From: an uncultured Chryseolinea sp.
GTDB taxonomy: Bacteria; Bacteroidota; Bacteroidia; Cytophagales; Cyclobacteriaceae
Reading direction: 5' to 3'
Length of the DNA: 5,919 nucleotides
Assembly (NCBI GenBank): GCA_946478915.1
Contig: CAMLER010000344.1
Coordinates: 1-5,919 of the forward strand
Translations under genes and position numbers: made by a program
Part shown: in pieces, positions 1 to 5,899 of the stretch
Layout of the letters: each line of letters starts with the position of its first letter
How positions within the stretch are numbered: the first letter of the stretch is position 1
Notes under the pieces: model-generated
The model's input: the letters and a program-made list of their open reading frames with translations, nothing else
What the model was told of the DNA's origin: nothing
Database searches by the model: none

Positions 1-1414
1 CCGTCGCCGATCCGTTCACCGGACTGCAATTCGACTGGTGAGCCAGGACGATATCCGTGTTCTCTATTCCTATAACGGCAAGGTTATTGGCAATTGTAAA
101 AGTCGCTGTCGACACGCATCCATTACTGGGTGATACTAAATCGGTAACACGAACTGTGTACGTCCCGCCGGAAAGTCCCTGAGCCGTAATATTTGATACA
201 CCTGTCACGCTCCCCACCGTCGTTCCCAACGGAGTCGTCGTGCCATTCCCTTCAAACCATTGAACATTGTATTGGCCGGCTGCTGGAGAAACCCCATCGA
301 TATTTATCGTTATTGATCCATTCGGTACAATCCCCGTACAATTTGTGTTGTTCACAGTTGTCGCTGCTGTCACCGTCGGATTTGCATACTGATCATTGAT
401 TGTAATTATTTCCGTATCAACGCAACCGTTACTCGTGCTCGTTGCTTCCACGGTATAGACACCCGCTGCGACGCCAGTGATCGTGGATGAATTACTAATC
501 AGGTTGACGGCAAGCGTATTGTTACCCTTAAACCATTTGAAGGTGTAGCCGGCAGTACTTCCCAATACCAAAGCTGAAGCCGCTCCACTTGGCGCACCGC
601 ATGAAGTTTGATGTGACGTGACAGTTGCTGTTACAGGGTTAGCTTGTTTAGAAGCAACCGTAACCACCACAGGCGCTGAACTACACCCTGTGGATTTACT
701 TTTAGCAACAACGGTATAATCGCCAGCGGAGATATTAGAGTACGTGCTTCCAGAAAAATCATGCGTTGGCTTAACACTACTTCCAATATACCAGAAGAAG
801 TCATATCCGTTTGTAACATTTCCTACTTTGGCCGATGCACTACCCGAATTTGCCGGATTGCAATTTGCTTGAGTTGTAGAGGCTGTAACTATTGGCCGAA
901 CCGTATTGTCAGTTACTTTAGCTGATGCAAGTATCTGGCAACCCGTGGCTTTTTCCGTGACTAAGACCGAGTAGGTAACATTAGAAACATTAGTAATGAC
1001 ATGGCTTTTTGAGAGTATTGGGCTTGTTCCAAAAACATTTCCTTCAAACCATTCGTACGTGTAATTTCCGAACGGATCTCCTCCATTTATTGTAACCGTA
1101 AGTTTTCCATCAGGGTTTTTACAGCTTGTAAATGGTGCATTTTCCACAATTACAGCCGATATGTTTTTCGTCTCCTGCCCGATGACAACTTGCGCGGACG
1201 TGGAACCACACTTCGCGCCTTTGTGAAATGCAATTACTGAGTACGTTCCAGCTGCCAACCCTGTTCTAACAGGACCCTTAAAAGCAGCTTGTGATGTATC
1301 GCCTGGAGTAGGGCTATCAAACCAATAAAAGGTATAACCAACCGTTTCTTTGCTCGATCCAACGAGCCGGTACGCTTCGGCAGCTCCATTTGAAGGCACT
1401 GCATTATTTCCACA
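1..1414 (-). repeat. Tandem SprB/Ig-like modules with one cysteine at each end
   Basis: Protein-level tandem modules in the C-terminal part of the large surface protein. Each opens with a Cys (codons at 1412-1414, 1121-1123, 860-862, 599-601, 338-340 and 26-28), has an NG or SG turn, a central aromatic core of the form YxFxWF or YxxxWFxG, then an A/S-G-x-Y-x-V strand and a closing Cys, usually in GC. Start-to-start spacing is 97, 87, 87, 87 and 104 residues. The core Trp codons lie at 1322, 1049, 791, 533 and 257. The pattern matches SprB-repeat/PKD-like Ig folds found in gliding and adhesion proteins of Bacteroidota. The last module is cut by the window edge, and the array probably continues. 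Confidence 0.8.
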
Positions 1415-3508
1415 TTTAAAGTCATTGGAAATAACTGCCGTCTGAATTGTAAACGGTACTGACGTGACGCTCGCAGAAACAATATTGTTAGTATAATTAC
1501 ATTCACTGAAAGTCGAATTGGGCAATTTGATGGGCGTGGGAACCGTTGTACCGTTGTCATTCAAAACTGCATATAGTGTAAAGTTAGTACCCGTTCCCTG
1601 TACAATCATATCCGTTAACGAAACAACATCATTGACATTAAATTTCGTGAGACTGATATTCACAGTGTTAAGTTTTACAGCACCTGCCTGGGTTGGATTT
1701 CCCTGATAAAATGTTATCGGGAGAACAGATGAAATACCGAGGTCTCCGATATTCCTTATATCCATCGATACCATAAAGTTACCGTCAGGACACGTAGGTG
1801 GTGTGATCTTTACAGAACTTGCATCATAGGTGATATCCGGAGACGCGTACGTAGGACATCCTTTTGTATCGAGGAAAGGAGATTGATTTAAGAAAGTGTT
1901 TAACGCACGATTGGGACCCGTAGTGCAGGAGCCCGTTGAAAACACCAGGTGATGTTTCTGTTGTATCCTGGGTATTGTCAGATCGTCATTGACATTGACA
2001 TTAAAATAACCATGCTGGTTCCACACTTTACGCGCTGGCACCCAGGCTTCCAGATTTGATTTGTAAGTGCGCACTTGACCGTAAGGAGCGCGGCTAATGT
2101 CATTGATATTATCCGTATCGTTCGTTGCACAGATAACACAAATTTCTGTTGATCCGTCACCATCTACATCTGCAACAACCGGGTAGTCGTTTGCCGTTCT
2201 GGAGCGACAGGTTGCCTGCGTAAAAATACTTCCCGTCTTTCCGTTAACAATGTAGAGATACGCTTCGTCACGGTAAACTATTTCTACAGCCTTATCATTG
2301 TTAAAATCAAATACCGTAGTACTTGTATAACCGGAAGTCCCTTCATTGATGTTAACCGATATTGCAGGCCATAATGGAGTAAAGTCTTCCTTGAGTGCGT
2401 AAAGGCGATTTCCTGAAACGAATGTTGTATTAGCCTTGCCATCGCCGTCGATGTCGGCTATGTTTAAGCGTCCGGTTCCATGCTGCCAATTATTTGGTGG
2501 TTTATATGTTTTATAAGTTGAGTTCTTTACATCCCAGAAAAAAACGGTGGTGGCTCCACCTGTCGAACCTGTGGCGCCGCTCATCAGTACATCCAATGCC
2601 CCATCCTGATTATAGTCGGCCACGCTGGTAAGAGAAGTTACCCAGCCGAAAGTTGTTAGCTTGGGATAATAGCTGGCGCCGGCAGGAATGCTTTGAGCAA
2701 GCGTAAGCGTTCCGGCATCAACGGTACGTGCTCCCAGGTTCACACCATAAATTTTTCCACCGAGCACAAGTTCCAAACCTGCACAATCGGTGCAAGCGCT
2801 ATTATCCAATATATCGACGGCTACTGGTCCGGCGTCAATTGTCGTCCAGCTACCGCTTCCTTTTACCAGACGCATACCCGTTTCAGCGTCCAATATTTCA
2901 TTTCGATAATACAACTCTACTTTGCCATCCTCATCGAAATCGGCCAGTCCCATGGTGATTGGTTGACCATACGCAGGTACCCGCCATTGCAAGACTCCTT
3001 TGCAATCGTAGGATGAAATGTAAAACGTGCTTCCTTCCTTTTCAGCAATGAAAATATCTCCACAATTGTCGCGCTTAACATTTCCAATAGTGTGATCAAA
3101 ATATTCAGCTGTCCCTTTTATCACGCCACCCAATGGATATTTTTTGCTGAGGTCGCGTCCATCTAATATGTAAATCTTTTTATCGTCCTGGTGGAGCGTT
3201 ACAACTTCGGGAATGCCATCATTATCCAAATCGCCAACCACCATCGTACCCGAAGTCCAGGTTGTACGGTCTGCTGACTTTGCACCAAGTTTCATTTCGA
3301 ACTTGGCAACACCTGTTGGTGGAACCTGACAAAGTTTGTCCCGACCTACATAAAAATCTTTACAGGAAAGGCTGGTTGCACAATTACTATCAAAACAATC
3401 GATGAATCCATCTCCGTCATTGTCAATGCCATCGCCACAATTCGACTCCTGTGCGAACACAGAAAGCGATAGCACCGACATGAAACACCCCAGTAAAATT
3501 ATCTTCAT
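1..3508 (-). CDS. Large secreted multidomain surface protein: FG-GAP/VCBS propeller plus CARDB-like and SprB/Ig-like modules (3' end outside window)
   Basis: The frame is open from ATG at 3508 to the left edge: 1169 codons with no stop and no frameshift. Residues 1-19 form a Sec signal peptide (MK, hydrophobic core, cut after SVFA before Q20). Residues 24-38 read CGDGIDNDGDGFIDC, an Asp-rich metal-binding motif common near the N terminus of Bacteroidota surface proteins. Residues 86-462 hold eight FG-GAP/VCBS-like units, for example DLDNDG at 93-98, DFDEDG at 190-195, DIDGDG at 352-357 and DVDGDG at 447-452. A linker with VWNQHGYF starts at 495. A CARDB-like beta domain covers about 553-680. 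SprB/Ig-like modules begin at Cys699, 796, 883, 970, 1057 and 1161. The start is chosen because the signal peptide begins there and no upstream in-frame ATG is seen nearby. The product is presumably exported and anchored on or released from the cell, with more modules and probably a type IX sorting or gliding-motility C-terminal domain beyond base 1; that domain is not visible here. Ligand and role (adhesion, matrix, gliding) are unknown. Confidence 0.93.
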   Translation of the reverse strand, partial: MKIILLGCFMSVLSLSVFAQESNCGDGIDNDGDGFIDCFDSNCATSLSCKDFYVGRDKLCQVPPTGVAKFEMKLGAKSADRTTWTSGTMVVGDLDNDGIPEVVTLHQDDKKIYILDGRDLSKKYPLGGVIKGTAEYFDHTIGNVKRDNCGDIFIAEKEGSTFYISSYDCKGVLQWRVPAYGQPITMGLADFDEDGKVELYYRNEILDAETGMRLVKGSGSWTTIDAGPVAVDILDNSACTDCAGLELVLGGKIYGVNLGARTVDAGTLTLAQSIPAGASYYPKLTTFGWVTSLTSVADYNQDGALDVLMSGATGSTGGATTVFFWDVKNSTYKTYKPPNNWQHGTGRLNIADIDGDGKANTTFVSGNRLYALKEDFTPLWPAISVNINEGTSGYTSTTVFDFNNDKAVEIVYRDEAYLYIVNGKTGSIFTQATCRSRTANDYPVVADVDGDGSTEICVICATNDTDNINDISRAPYGQVRTYKSNLEAWVPARKVWNQHGYFNVNVNDDLTIPRIQQKHHLVFSTGSCTTGPNRALNTFLNQSPFLDTKGCPTYASPDITYDASSVKITPPTCPDGNFMVSMDIRNIGDLGISSVLPITFYQGNPTQAGAVKLNTVNISLTKFNVNDVVSLTDMIVQGTGTNFTLYAVLNDNGTTVPTPIKLPNSTFSECNYTNNIVSASVTSVPFTIQTAVISNDFKCGNNAVPSNGAAEAYRLVGSSKETVGYTFYWFDSPTPGDTSQAAFKGPVRTGLAAGTYSVIAFHKGAKCGSTSAQVVIGQETKNISAVIVENAPFTSCKNPDGKLTVTINGGDPFGNYTYEWFEGNVFGTSPILSKSHVITNVSNVTYSVLVTEKATGCQILASAKVTDNTVRPIVTASTTQANCNPANSGSASAKVGNVTNGYDFFWYIGSSVKPTHDFSGSTYSNISAGDYTVVAKSKSTGCSSAPVVVTVASKQANPVTATVTSHQTSCGAPSGAASALVLGSTAGYTFKWFKGNNTLAVNLISNSSTITGVAAGVYTVEATSTSNGCVDTEIITINDQYANPTVTAATTVNNTNCTGIVPNGSITINIDGVSPAAGQYNVQWFEGNGTTTPLGTTVGSVTGVSNITAQGLSGGTYTVRVTDLVSPSNGCVSTATFTIANNLAVIGIENTDIVLAHQSNCSPVNGSAT
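2123..3253 (-). repeat. Eight-unit FG-GAP/VCBS-like repeat region encoding a predicted beta-propeller
   Basis: This is the protein-level repeat at residues 86-462 of the large surface protein. Unit markers fall near residues 93, 143, 190, 232, 298, 352, 401 and 447, a period of about 42-66 residues. Five units keep a calcium-loop pattern of the DxDxDG type: DLDNDG, DFDEDG, DYNQDG, DIDGDG and DVDGDG. Unit 7 (DFNNDK) is partly kept. Units 2 (NVKRDNCG) and 4 (DILDNSACTDC) have lost it and contain cysteines. Such repeats fold as integrin-alpha-like propellers in known families; seven blades is the usual count, so eight markers may mean eight blades or one extra strand set. The repeats are divergent at DNA level. 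Confidence 0.85.
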
Positions 3509-3512
3509 AAAA

Positions 3513-3518
3513 CCGCCT
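3513..3518 (-). promoter_or_regulatory. Shine-Dalgarno-like AGGCGG before the large surface protein
   Basis: On the minus strand AGGCGG lies four bases before the ATG at 3508. It is one base from AGGAGG, but the spacing is short and Bacteroidota often initiate without such a motif, so it may be chance. It is compatible with the start chosen from the signal peptide. Confidence 0.3.
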
Positions 3519-3522
3519 GAAA

Positions 3523-3549
3523 CAAAGTAAGAGCTACACGCATTCCAAA
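3523..3549 (-). promoter_or_regulatory. Possible Bacteroidota-type promoter for the large surface protein
   Basis: On the minus strand a TTTG word (3546-3549) is followed, 16 bases on, by TACTTTG (3523-3529). This resembles the Bacteroidota pair TTTG / TAnnTTTG, but the downstream element lacks one base and the spacing is shorter than the usual 19-21. It would leave a leader of only about 10-15 bases before the ATG. This is a weak candidate. Confidence 0.22.
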
Positions 3550-3629
3550 AAATCTAGTCGAGAGAGGGCTTTCGAATGGTGATTCAATCAGCTGTTTTTT
3601 TTAAGGCAATTAGCTTCTTCGTGCTGATA

Positions 3630-3637
3630 TAAATTTG
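3630..3637 (+). promoter_or_regulatory. TAnnTTTG match, possible -7 element for the barrel gene
   Basis: TAAATTTG matches the Bacteroidota -7 consensus TAnnTTTG exactly. A clear TTTG at -33 is missing; the region 19-23 bases upstream is a T-rich stretch ending in TTAAGG. If used, the leader to ATG 3763 would be about 120 bases. The sequence is AT-rich, so a chance match is possible. Confidence 0.3.
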
Positions 3638-3762
3638 TAATCCTTTTAAGATATATTTTCTGTGTAAGAATTGGTCGATAATGTCAGCCTTTACAGAGAA
3701 AATTTTCAAGACCTTTTCACACAATTATTAATGGTGACAAATTTGTGACCAATAGGCCCAAG

Positions 3763-4575
3763 ATGAAACTAATAGCGTTGAGAAAATGCATTGCAGTTCT
3801 GATCCTTATCGGCTGCACGGAGATGACATATGCGCAGATTATCCGCGTCGGCGCTAAAGTTGGGCCGCAGTTGTCGTGGGTGTCCGTCGATGATCCTAAG
3901 TATAAAACCGTAGCTGATGTCCGTCCAACGGCTGGTTTTCACGCCGGATTTGTACTCGCCTTTAAAGTTAAAGACCGCTATTTTCTCAATACGGAATACA
4001 TCTATTCCCAAAAAGGTAAAATTGCAAAGGGTAAGCTTGATCCCGATTTGCATGATAAAGTAGTGTACCATCATATAGATATTCCGGTACTTTTCTCCAT
4101 GCACTTCAAAGGAAAGCTCAAGAACAAGCAGTTCAAGTGGTACATCAATGCAGGACCCAACACGAGTTATTGGCTTGGCGGAAAAGGGGTAATCAAGTCA
4201 GGCGACCTGATAGAAAATGGCTTTTCCCAATTAAAGTACAGAATTGCCTTTGGTACCAGGCCGGATCATAACAACCCGGATTTACTTTACATCAAAGAAG
4301 CGAATCGACTTCAATTCGGTATGAGTATAGGCGGAGGGTTGTTACTCGAACCTATGGACAAACAAAAAATAATGGTTGATTTCCGTTATGAGATAGGACA
4401 TACGCGAATTGGAACCGCGCAGAGCTCACAGTTTCAAGTGCCCGCTGATTACCAGGATAGCCTAAAAGGTAGAAATAAAGGTATGAGGTTATCGTTGGTT
4501 TATCTCTTAGAATTCACATCGGATCGGAAGGAAAGAAATAAAGGGAAAAGCACCATTAGTGAGAGGGTTCAGTAA
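3763..4575 (+). CDS. PorT-family outer membrane beta-barrel protein
   Basis: This is a 270-residue protein when started at ATG 3763. An in-frame GTG at 3745 would add six residues, but the signal peptide (MKLIALRK, then a hydrophobic stretch) fits best from 3763. Cleavage is probably at TYA|Q before residue 25, directly ahead of IIRVGAKVGPQLSWV, the typical first strand of PorT/OMP_b-brl_2 proteins. Further family-like traits are alternating beta strands such as YFLNTEYIYSQKG, HHIDIPVLFSMHF, WYINAGPNTSYWLGG and FGMSIGGGLLLEP, and a closing strand GMRLSLVYLLEF ending at residue 251. A basic 19-residue tail (252-270) follows that strand, whereas barrels of this type usually end at the last aromatic. 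A lipobox-like LIGC at 15-18 offers an alternative lipoprotein reading, less likely because the barrel begins right after TYAQ. PorT itself is part of type IX secretion, but most family members have no known role; this one is best called PorT-like. It diverges from the surface protein gene and converges on the stress protein gene. Confidence 0.85.
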   Translation: MKLIALRKCIAVLILIGCTEMTYAQIIRVGAKVGPQLSWVSVDDPKYKTVADVRPTAGFHAGFVLAFKVKDRYFLNTEYIYSQKGKIAKGKLDPDLHDKVVYHHIDIPVLFSMHFKGKLKNKQFKWYINAGPNTSYWLGGKGVIKSGDLIENGFSQLKYRIAFGTRPDHNNPDLLYIKEANRLQFGMSIGGGLLLEPMDKQKIMVDFRYEIGHTRIGTAQSSQFQVPADYQDSLKGRNKGMRLSLVYLLEFTSDRKERNKGKSTISERVQ

Positions 4576-4588
4576 CGCTGCGTTTTAC

Positions 4589-4605
4589 GCGTGATCCAAC
4601 CACGC
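4589..4605. other. Small dyad GCGTG / CACGC after the barrel gene
   Basis: Five-base arms (4589-4593 and 4601-4605) flank a seven-base loop, starting 14 bases after the barrel stop codon. No T-run follows, so it is only a weak terminator candidate. Confidence 0.2.
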
Positions 4606-4623
4606 ATACGCTTAGAGTCACCA

Positions 4624-4683
4624 ATCGGGAGAGGTATAAGGTATAAGGTAGGATTCTCTTATACCGTATACCCTATACCCGAT
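4624..4683. repeat. Imperfect hairpin of GGTATA heptamers between convergent genes
   Basis: Outer arms ATCGGG (4624-4629) and CCCGAT (4678-4683) pair. Inside, GGTATA (4633-4638) pairs with TATACC (4667-4672), and GGTATAAG (4640-4647) pairs with CTTATACC (4658-4665). The loop is 10 bases (4648-4657), with one mismatch (4639/4666) and an asymmetric internal bulge. Each arm is itself a short tandem of 7-base units (AGGTATA twice plus a partial copy on the left; TTATACC, GTATACC, CTATACC on the right). Its position suggests a bidirectional terminator or a dispersed intergenic repeat. There is no clean U-tract on either strand, which argues against a classic intrinsic terminator. Confidence 0.6.
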
Positions 4684-4709
4684 CGTCCTTATCCTTTCCT
4701 TCGTGAAAA

Positions 4710-5576
4710 CTACGCTAACGCAACCGGTCGTTTCCCCTTCAAGTTTTTCACGCCATCATAAACCGTGAGAACAGGGACGGTTGCGTGGTGTAAGATATAA
4801 TCGGTTGTGCTGAGTTGATAACTGGGGGCACGCTTGTGTTCAAATGTTATCATCGCGATGCAATCTGCTTTAGAAATGTCCACAAACTCCAGGATTGCCT
4901 TTTCAACTTGTACATGATCATACACCGCTGTTTCGATAGCCACGTTGGGATACTTTGCTTTGAAGTCAGATATAAGTTTTTGGATTTCTCCAGTATTCCT
5001 AAAGTGCTGTGGCGAATTCACATATAATAGCTGAATGACCGATCCGAGCGCCTTCGATATTTTAATGACTTCATCAAATGGCTCGCTGATATCGTAGTTG
5101 AGAGAAGCAGGGACAACCATCCGTTTCAGGTTCGTTGTATCGATATCTTCCTTTACGGACAACACGGGACAGGGAGCCTGGCGCACTACCTTTTGAAGCG
5201 TCGAACCAATGAATTCTCCGTTTGATCCTTTGCTTCGATGGGATGGCATAATGATCAAGTCTGCATGAGCTTCAGCCGCGGCGTCAAGGATCTCATCACT
5301 TGTGACACCATACGTAATCAAAGTTTCAACTGGTAGCCCATTCAAAAACTCAGCCGAAGTAATTTCGAGAAGTTTTTGCTGAACCTTGGTCGTGTAGCGC
5401 GCGACGTCCGGATGGTTTAGTTTCTCCCTTTCGCTCAGCCTGGACCAATTGGTTAGCAAAGTCTCGACATTGTGCATCAGTATTATTTTACCTGTATTAC
5501 CACGCAAGAAAGATGCAGCTGTTCTGAGAGCGCAATTGAAGCTCTTAGTATCGGTGGGAATCAATATAGTTTTCAT
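4710..5576 (-). CDS. Tandem-domain universal stress protein (UspA family)
   Basis: This is a 288-residue cytoplasmic protein from ATG 5576 to a TAG at 4710-4712. The start MKTILIPTD is the canonical first beta strand of a Usp domain. An in-frame ATG at 5672 would add 32 residues unlike the family, so it is rejected. Domain 1 covers about 1-145: MKTILIPTD, KIILMHNV at 30-37, the helix near EILDAAAEAHADLIIMPSH (95-113), then GSTLQKVVRQAPCPVLSV (124-141). Domain 2 covers about 150-274: LKRMVVPAS, IQLLYVN, ADCIAMIT, and HHATVPVLTVYD at 263-274. The nucleotide-binding signature G-2x-G-9x-G(S/T) is incomplete. In domain 1 the positions expected to be the first two glycines are Pro111 and Arg114, with only Gly124-Ser125 kept; in domain 2 it is absent (STTD at 256-259). 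ATP binding is therefore doubtful. Two-domain Usp proteins of this size are frequent in Bacteroidota, with general stress or starvation roles. The gene is convergent with the barrel gene and appears monocistronic. Confidence 0.95.
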   Translation of the reverse strand: MKTILIPTDTKSFNCALRTAASFLRGNTGKIILMHNVETLLTNWSRLSEREKLNHPDVARYTTKVQQKLLEITSAEFLNGLPVETLITYGVTSDEILDAAAEAHADLIIMPSHRSKGSNGEFIGSTLQKVVRQAPCPVLSVKEDIDTTNLKRMVVPASLNYDISEPFDEVIKISKALGSVIQLLYVNSPQHFRNTGEIQKLISDFKAKYPNVAIETAVYDHVQVEKAILEFVDISKADCIAMITFEHKRAPSYQLSTTDYILHHATVPVLTVYDGVKNLKGKRPVALA

Positions 5577-5612
5577 AGCAAACCGTTTTATGATGATTTT
5601 AATACTGTTGTC

Positions 5613-5632
5613 TCCATGATCTGTGACATGGA
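5613..5632. promoter_or_regulatory. Perfect TCCATG / CATGGA dyad upstream of the stress protein gene
   Basis: Six-base perfect arms (5613-5618 and 5627-5632) flank an 8-base spacer, 36-56 bases upstream of the stress protein ATG. It could be an operator or a leader hairpin. Short dyads of this size also arise by chance. Confidence 0.25.
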
Positions 5633-5640
5633 AGCACAAC

Positions 5641-5668
5641 CAAAGATTTTCATTTAATAGAAACCAAA
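5641..5668 (-). promoter_or_regulatory. Possible Bacteroidota-type promoter for the stress protein
   Basis: On the minus strand AATCTTTG (ending at 5641) is one base from TAnnTTTG. A TTTG word lies 16 bases upstream of it, within GGTTTGG. Spacing is shorter than the usual 19-21. It would give a leader of roughly 55-60 bases, which is plausible. This is a weak call from sequence alone. Confidence 0.22.
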
Positions 5669-5750
5669 CCATGATATTTTACGGTATCGCGCACTGATGT
5701 TAATCAGGAATTATACTTCGCATTCTATTCGTAATTGAAATCTTTACGCC

Positions 5751-5775
5751 TTTGTTGGTGTTCTTCACCAACAAA
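5751..5775. repeat. Perfect 10-bp-stem hairpin, copy 1
   Basis: TTTGTTGGTG (5751-5760) and CACCAACAAA (5766-5775) pair perfectly around the loop TTCTT. It lies 175 bases upstream of the stress protein ATG. The 21 bases from 5753 to 5773 recur as their reverse complement in copy 2. No T-run follows in either direction, so it is not an obvious terminator. Confidence 0.85.
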
Positions 5776-5874
5776 CCTGCTCGCTTCGATAACCGGTTGT
5801 TAACCGAAAAAACTTAGAAGATAATTACCCGAACTCTTTCGTGTGAAAAGTAGTGCCGACTTATCGTGACTGCG

Positions 5875-5899
5875 CTTGTTGGTGAAGAACACCAACAAG
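5875..5899. repeat. Perfect 10-bp-stem hairpin, copy 2 (inverted)
   Basis: CTTGTTGGTG (5875-5884) and CACCAACAAG (5890-5899) pair perfectly around the loop AAGAA. Because the loop is the reverse complement of copy 1's TTCTT, this is copy 1 in the opposite orientation. Outer bases differ (C-G here, T-A in copy 1), so the stem is kept while its end pair changed. Flanks share GCC before copy 1 and GGGC after copy 2 in inverted sense. Confidence 0.85.

Larger units (their letters stand above)
3509..3762. other. Divergent intergenic region between the surface protein and the barrel gene
   Basis: These 254 bases contain no credible gene and must hold promoters for both divergent genes. Visible items are an eight-T run at 3595-3602, a short dyad TGATTcAATCA just before it, TAAATTTG at 3630-3637 on the plus strand, and a 10-base palindrome ACAAATTTGT at 3737-3746 next to the barrel start. 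The octamer AAATTTGT occurs both at 3631-3638 and at 3739-3746. No riboswitch or small RNA was recognised. Confidence 0.6.

Noticed and set aside
1..1414. CRISPR array or DNA-level tandem repeat
   Set aside because: The periodicity of about 260-310 bases is a protein-module pattern; DNA copies are divergent, with only short words such as TTCAAACCATT shared.
193..3099. Several short open frames on both strands inside the large surface protein gene (60-108 residues)
   Set aside because: They lie in other frames of a continuous 1169-codon frame with clear domain structure, and their translations show no signal, domain or plausible composition.
3584..3602. TGATTcAATCA dyad followed by eight T, as an intrinsic terminator on the plus strand
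   Set aside because: The loop would be one base, the stem is AT-rich, and no plus-strand gene lies upstream to be terminated.
3745..3762. GTG start at 3745 for the barrel protein
   Set aside because: It would place TNRPK before a typical MK-type signal peptide; ATG 3763 gives a normal leader length.
3763..4575. SprF/PorP-type partner of a SprB-like adhesin
   Set aside because: The barrel has the PorT/OMP_b-brl_2 start and strand pattern, and I do not see the typical early PorP/SprF motif.
5577..5672. 32-residue N-terminal extension of the universal stress protein from an upstream ATG
   Set aside because: The family starts at the first beta strand, MKTILIPTD; the extra residues are unlike any Usp leader and cover the dyad and probable promoter.
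5794..5812. CGGTTgttAACCG hairpin with six A as a terminator
   Set aside because: The stem is only five pairs; on the plus strand it is followed by A, not T, and on the minus strand the T-run precedes the hairpin.
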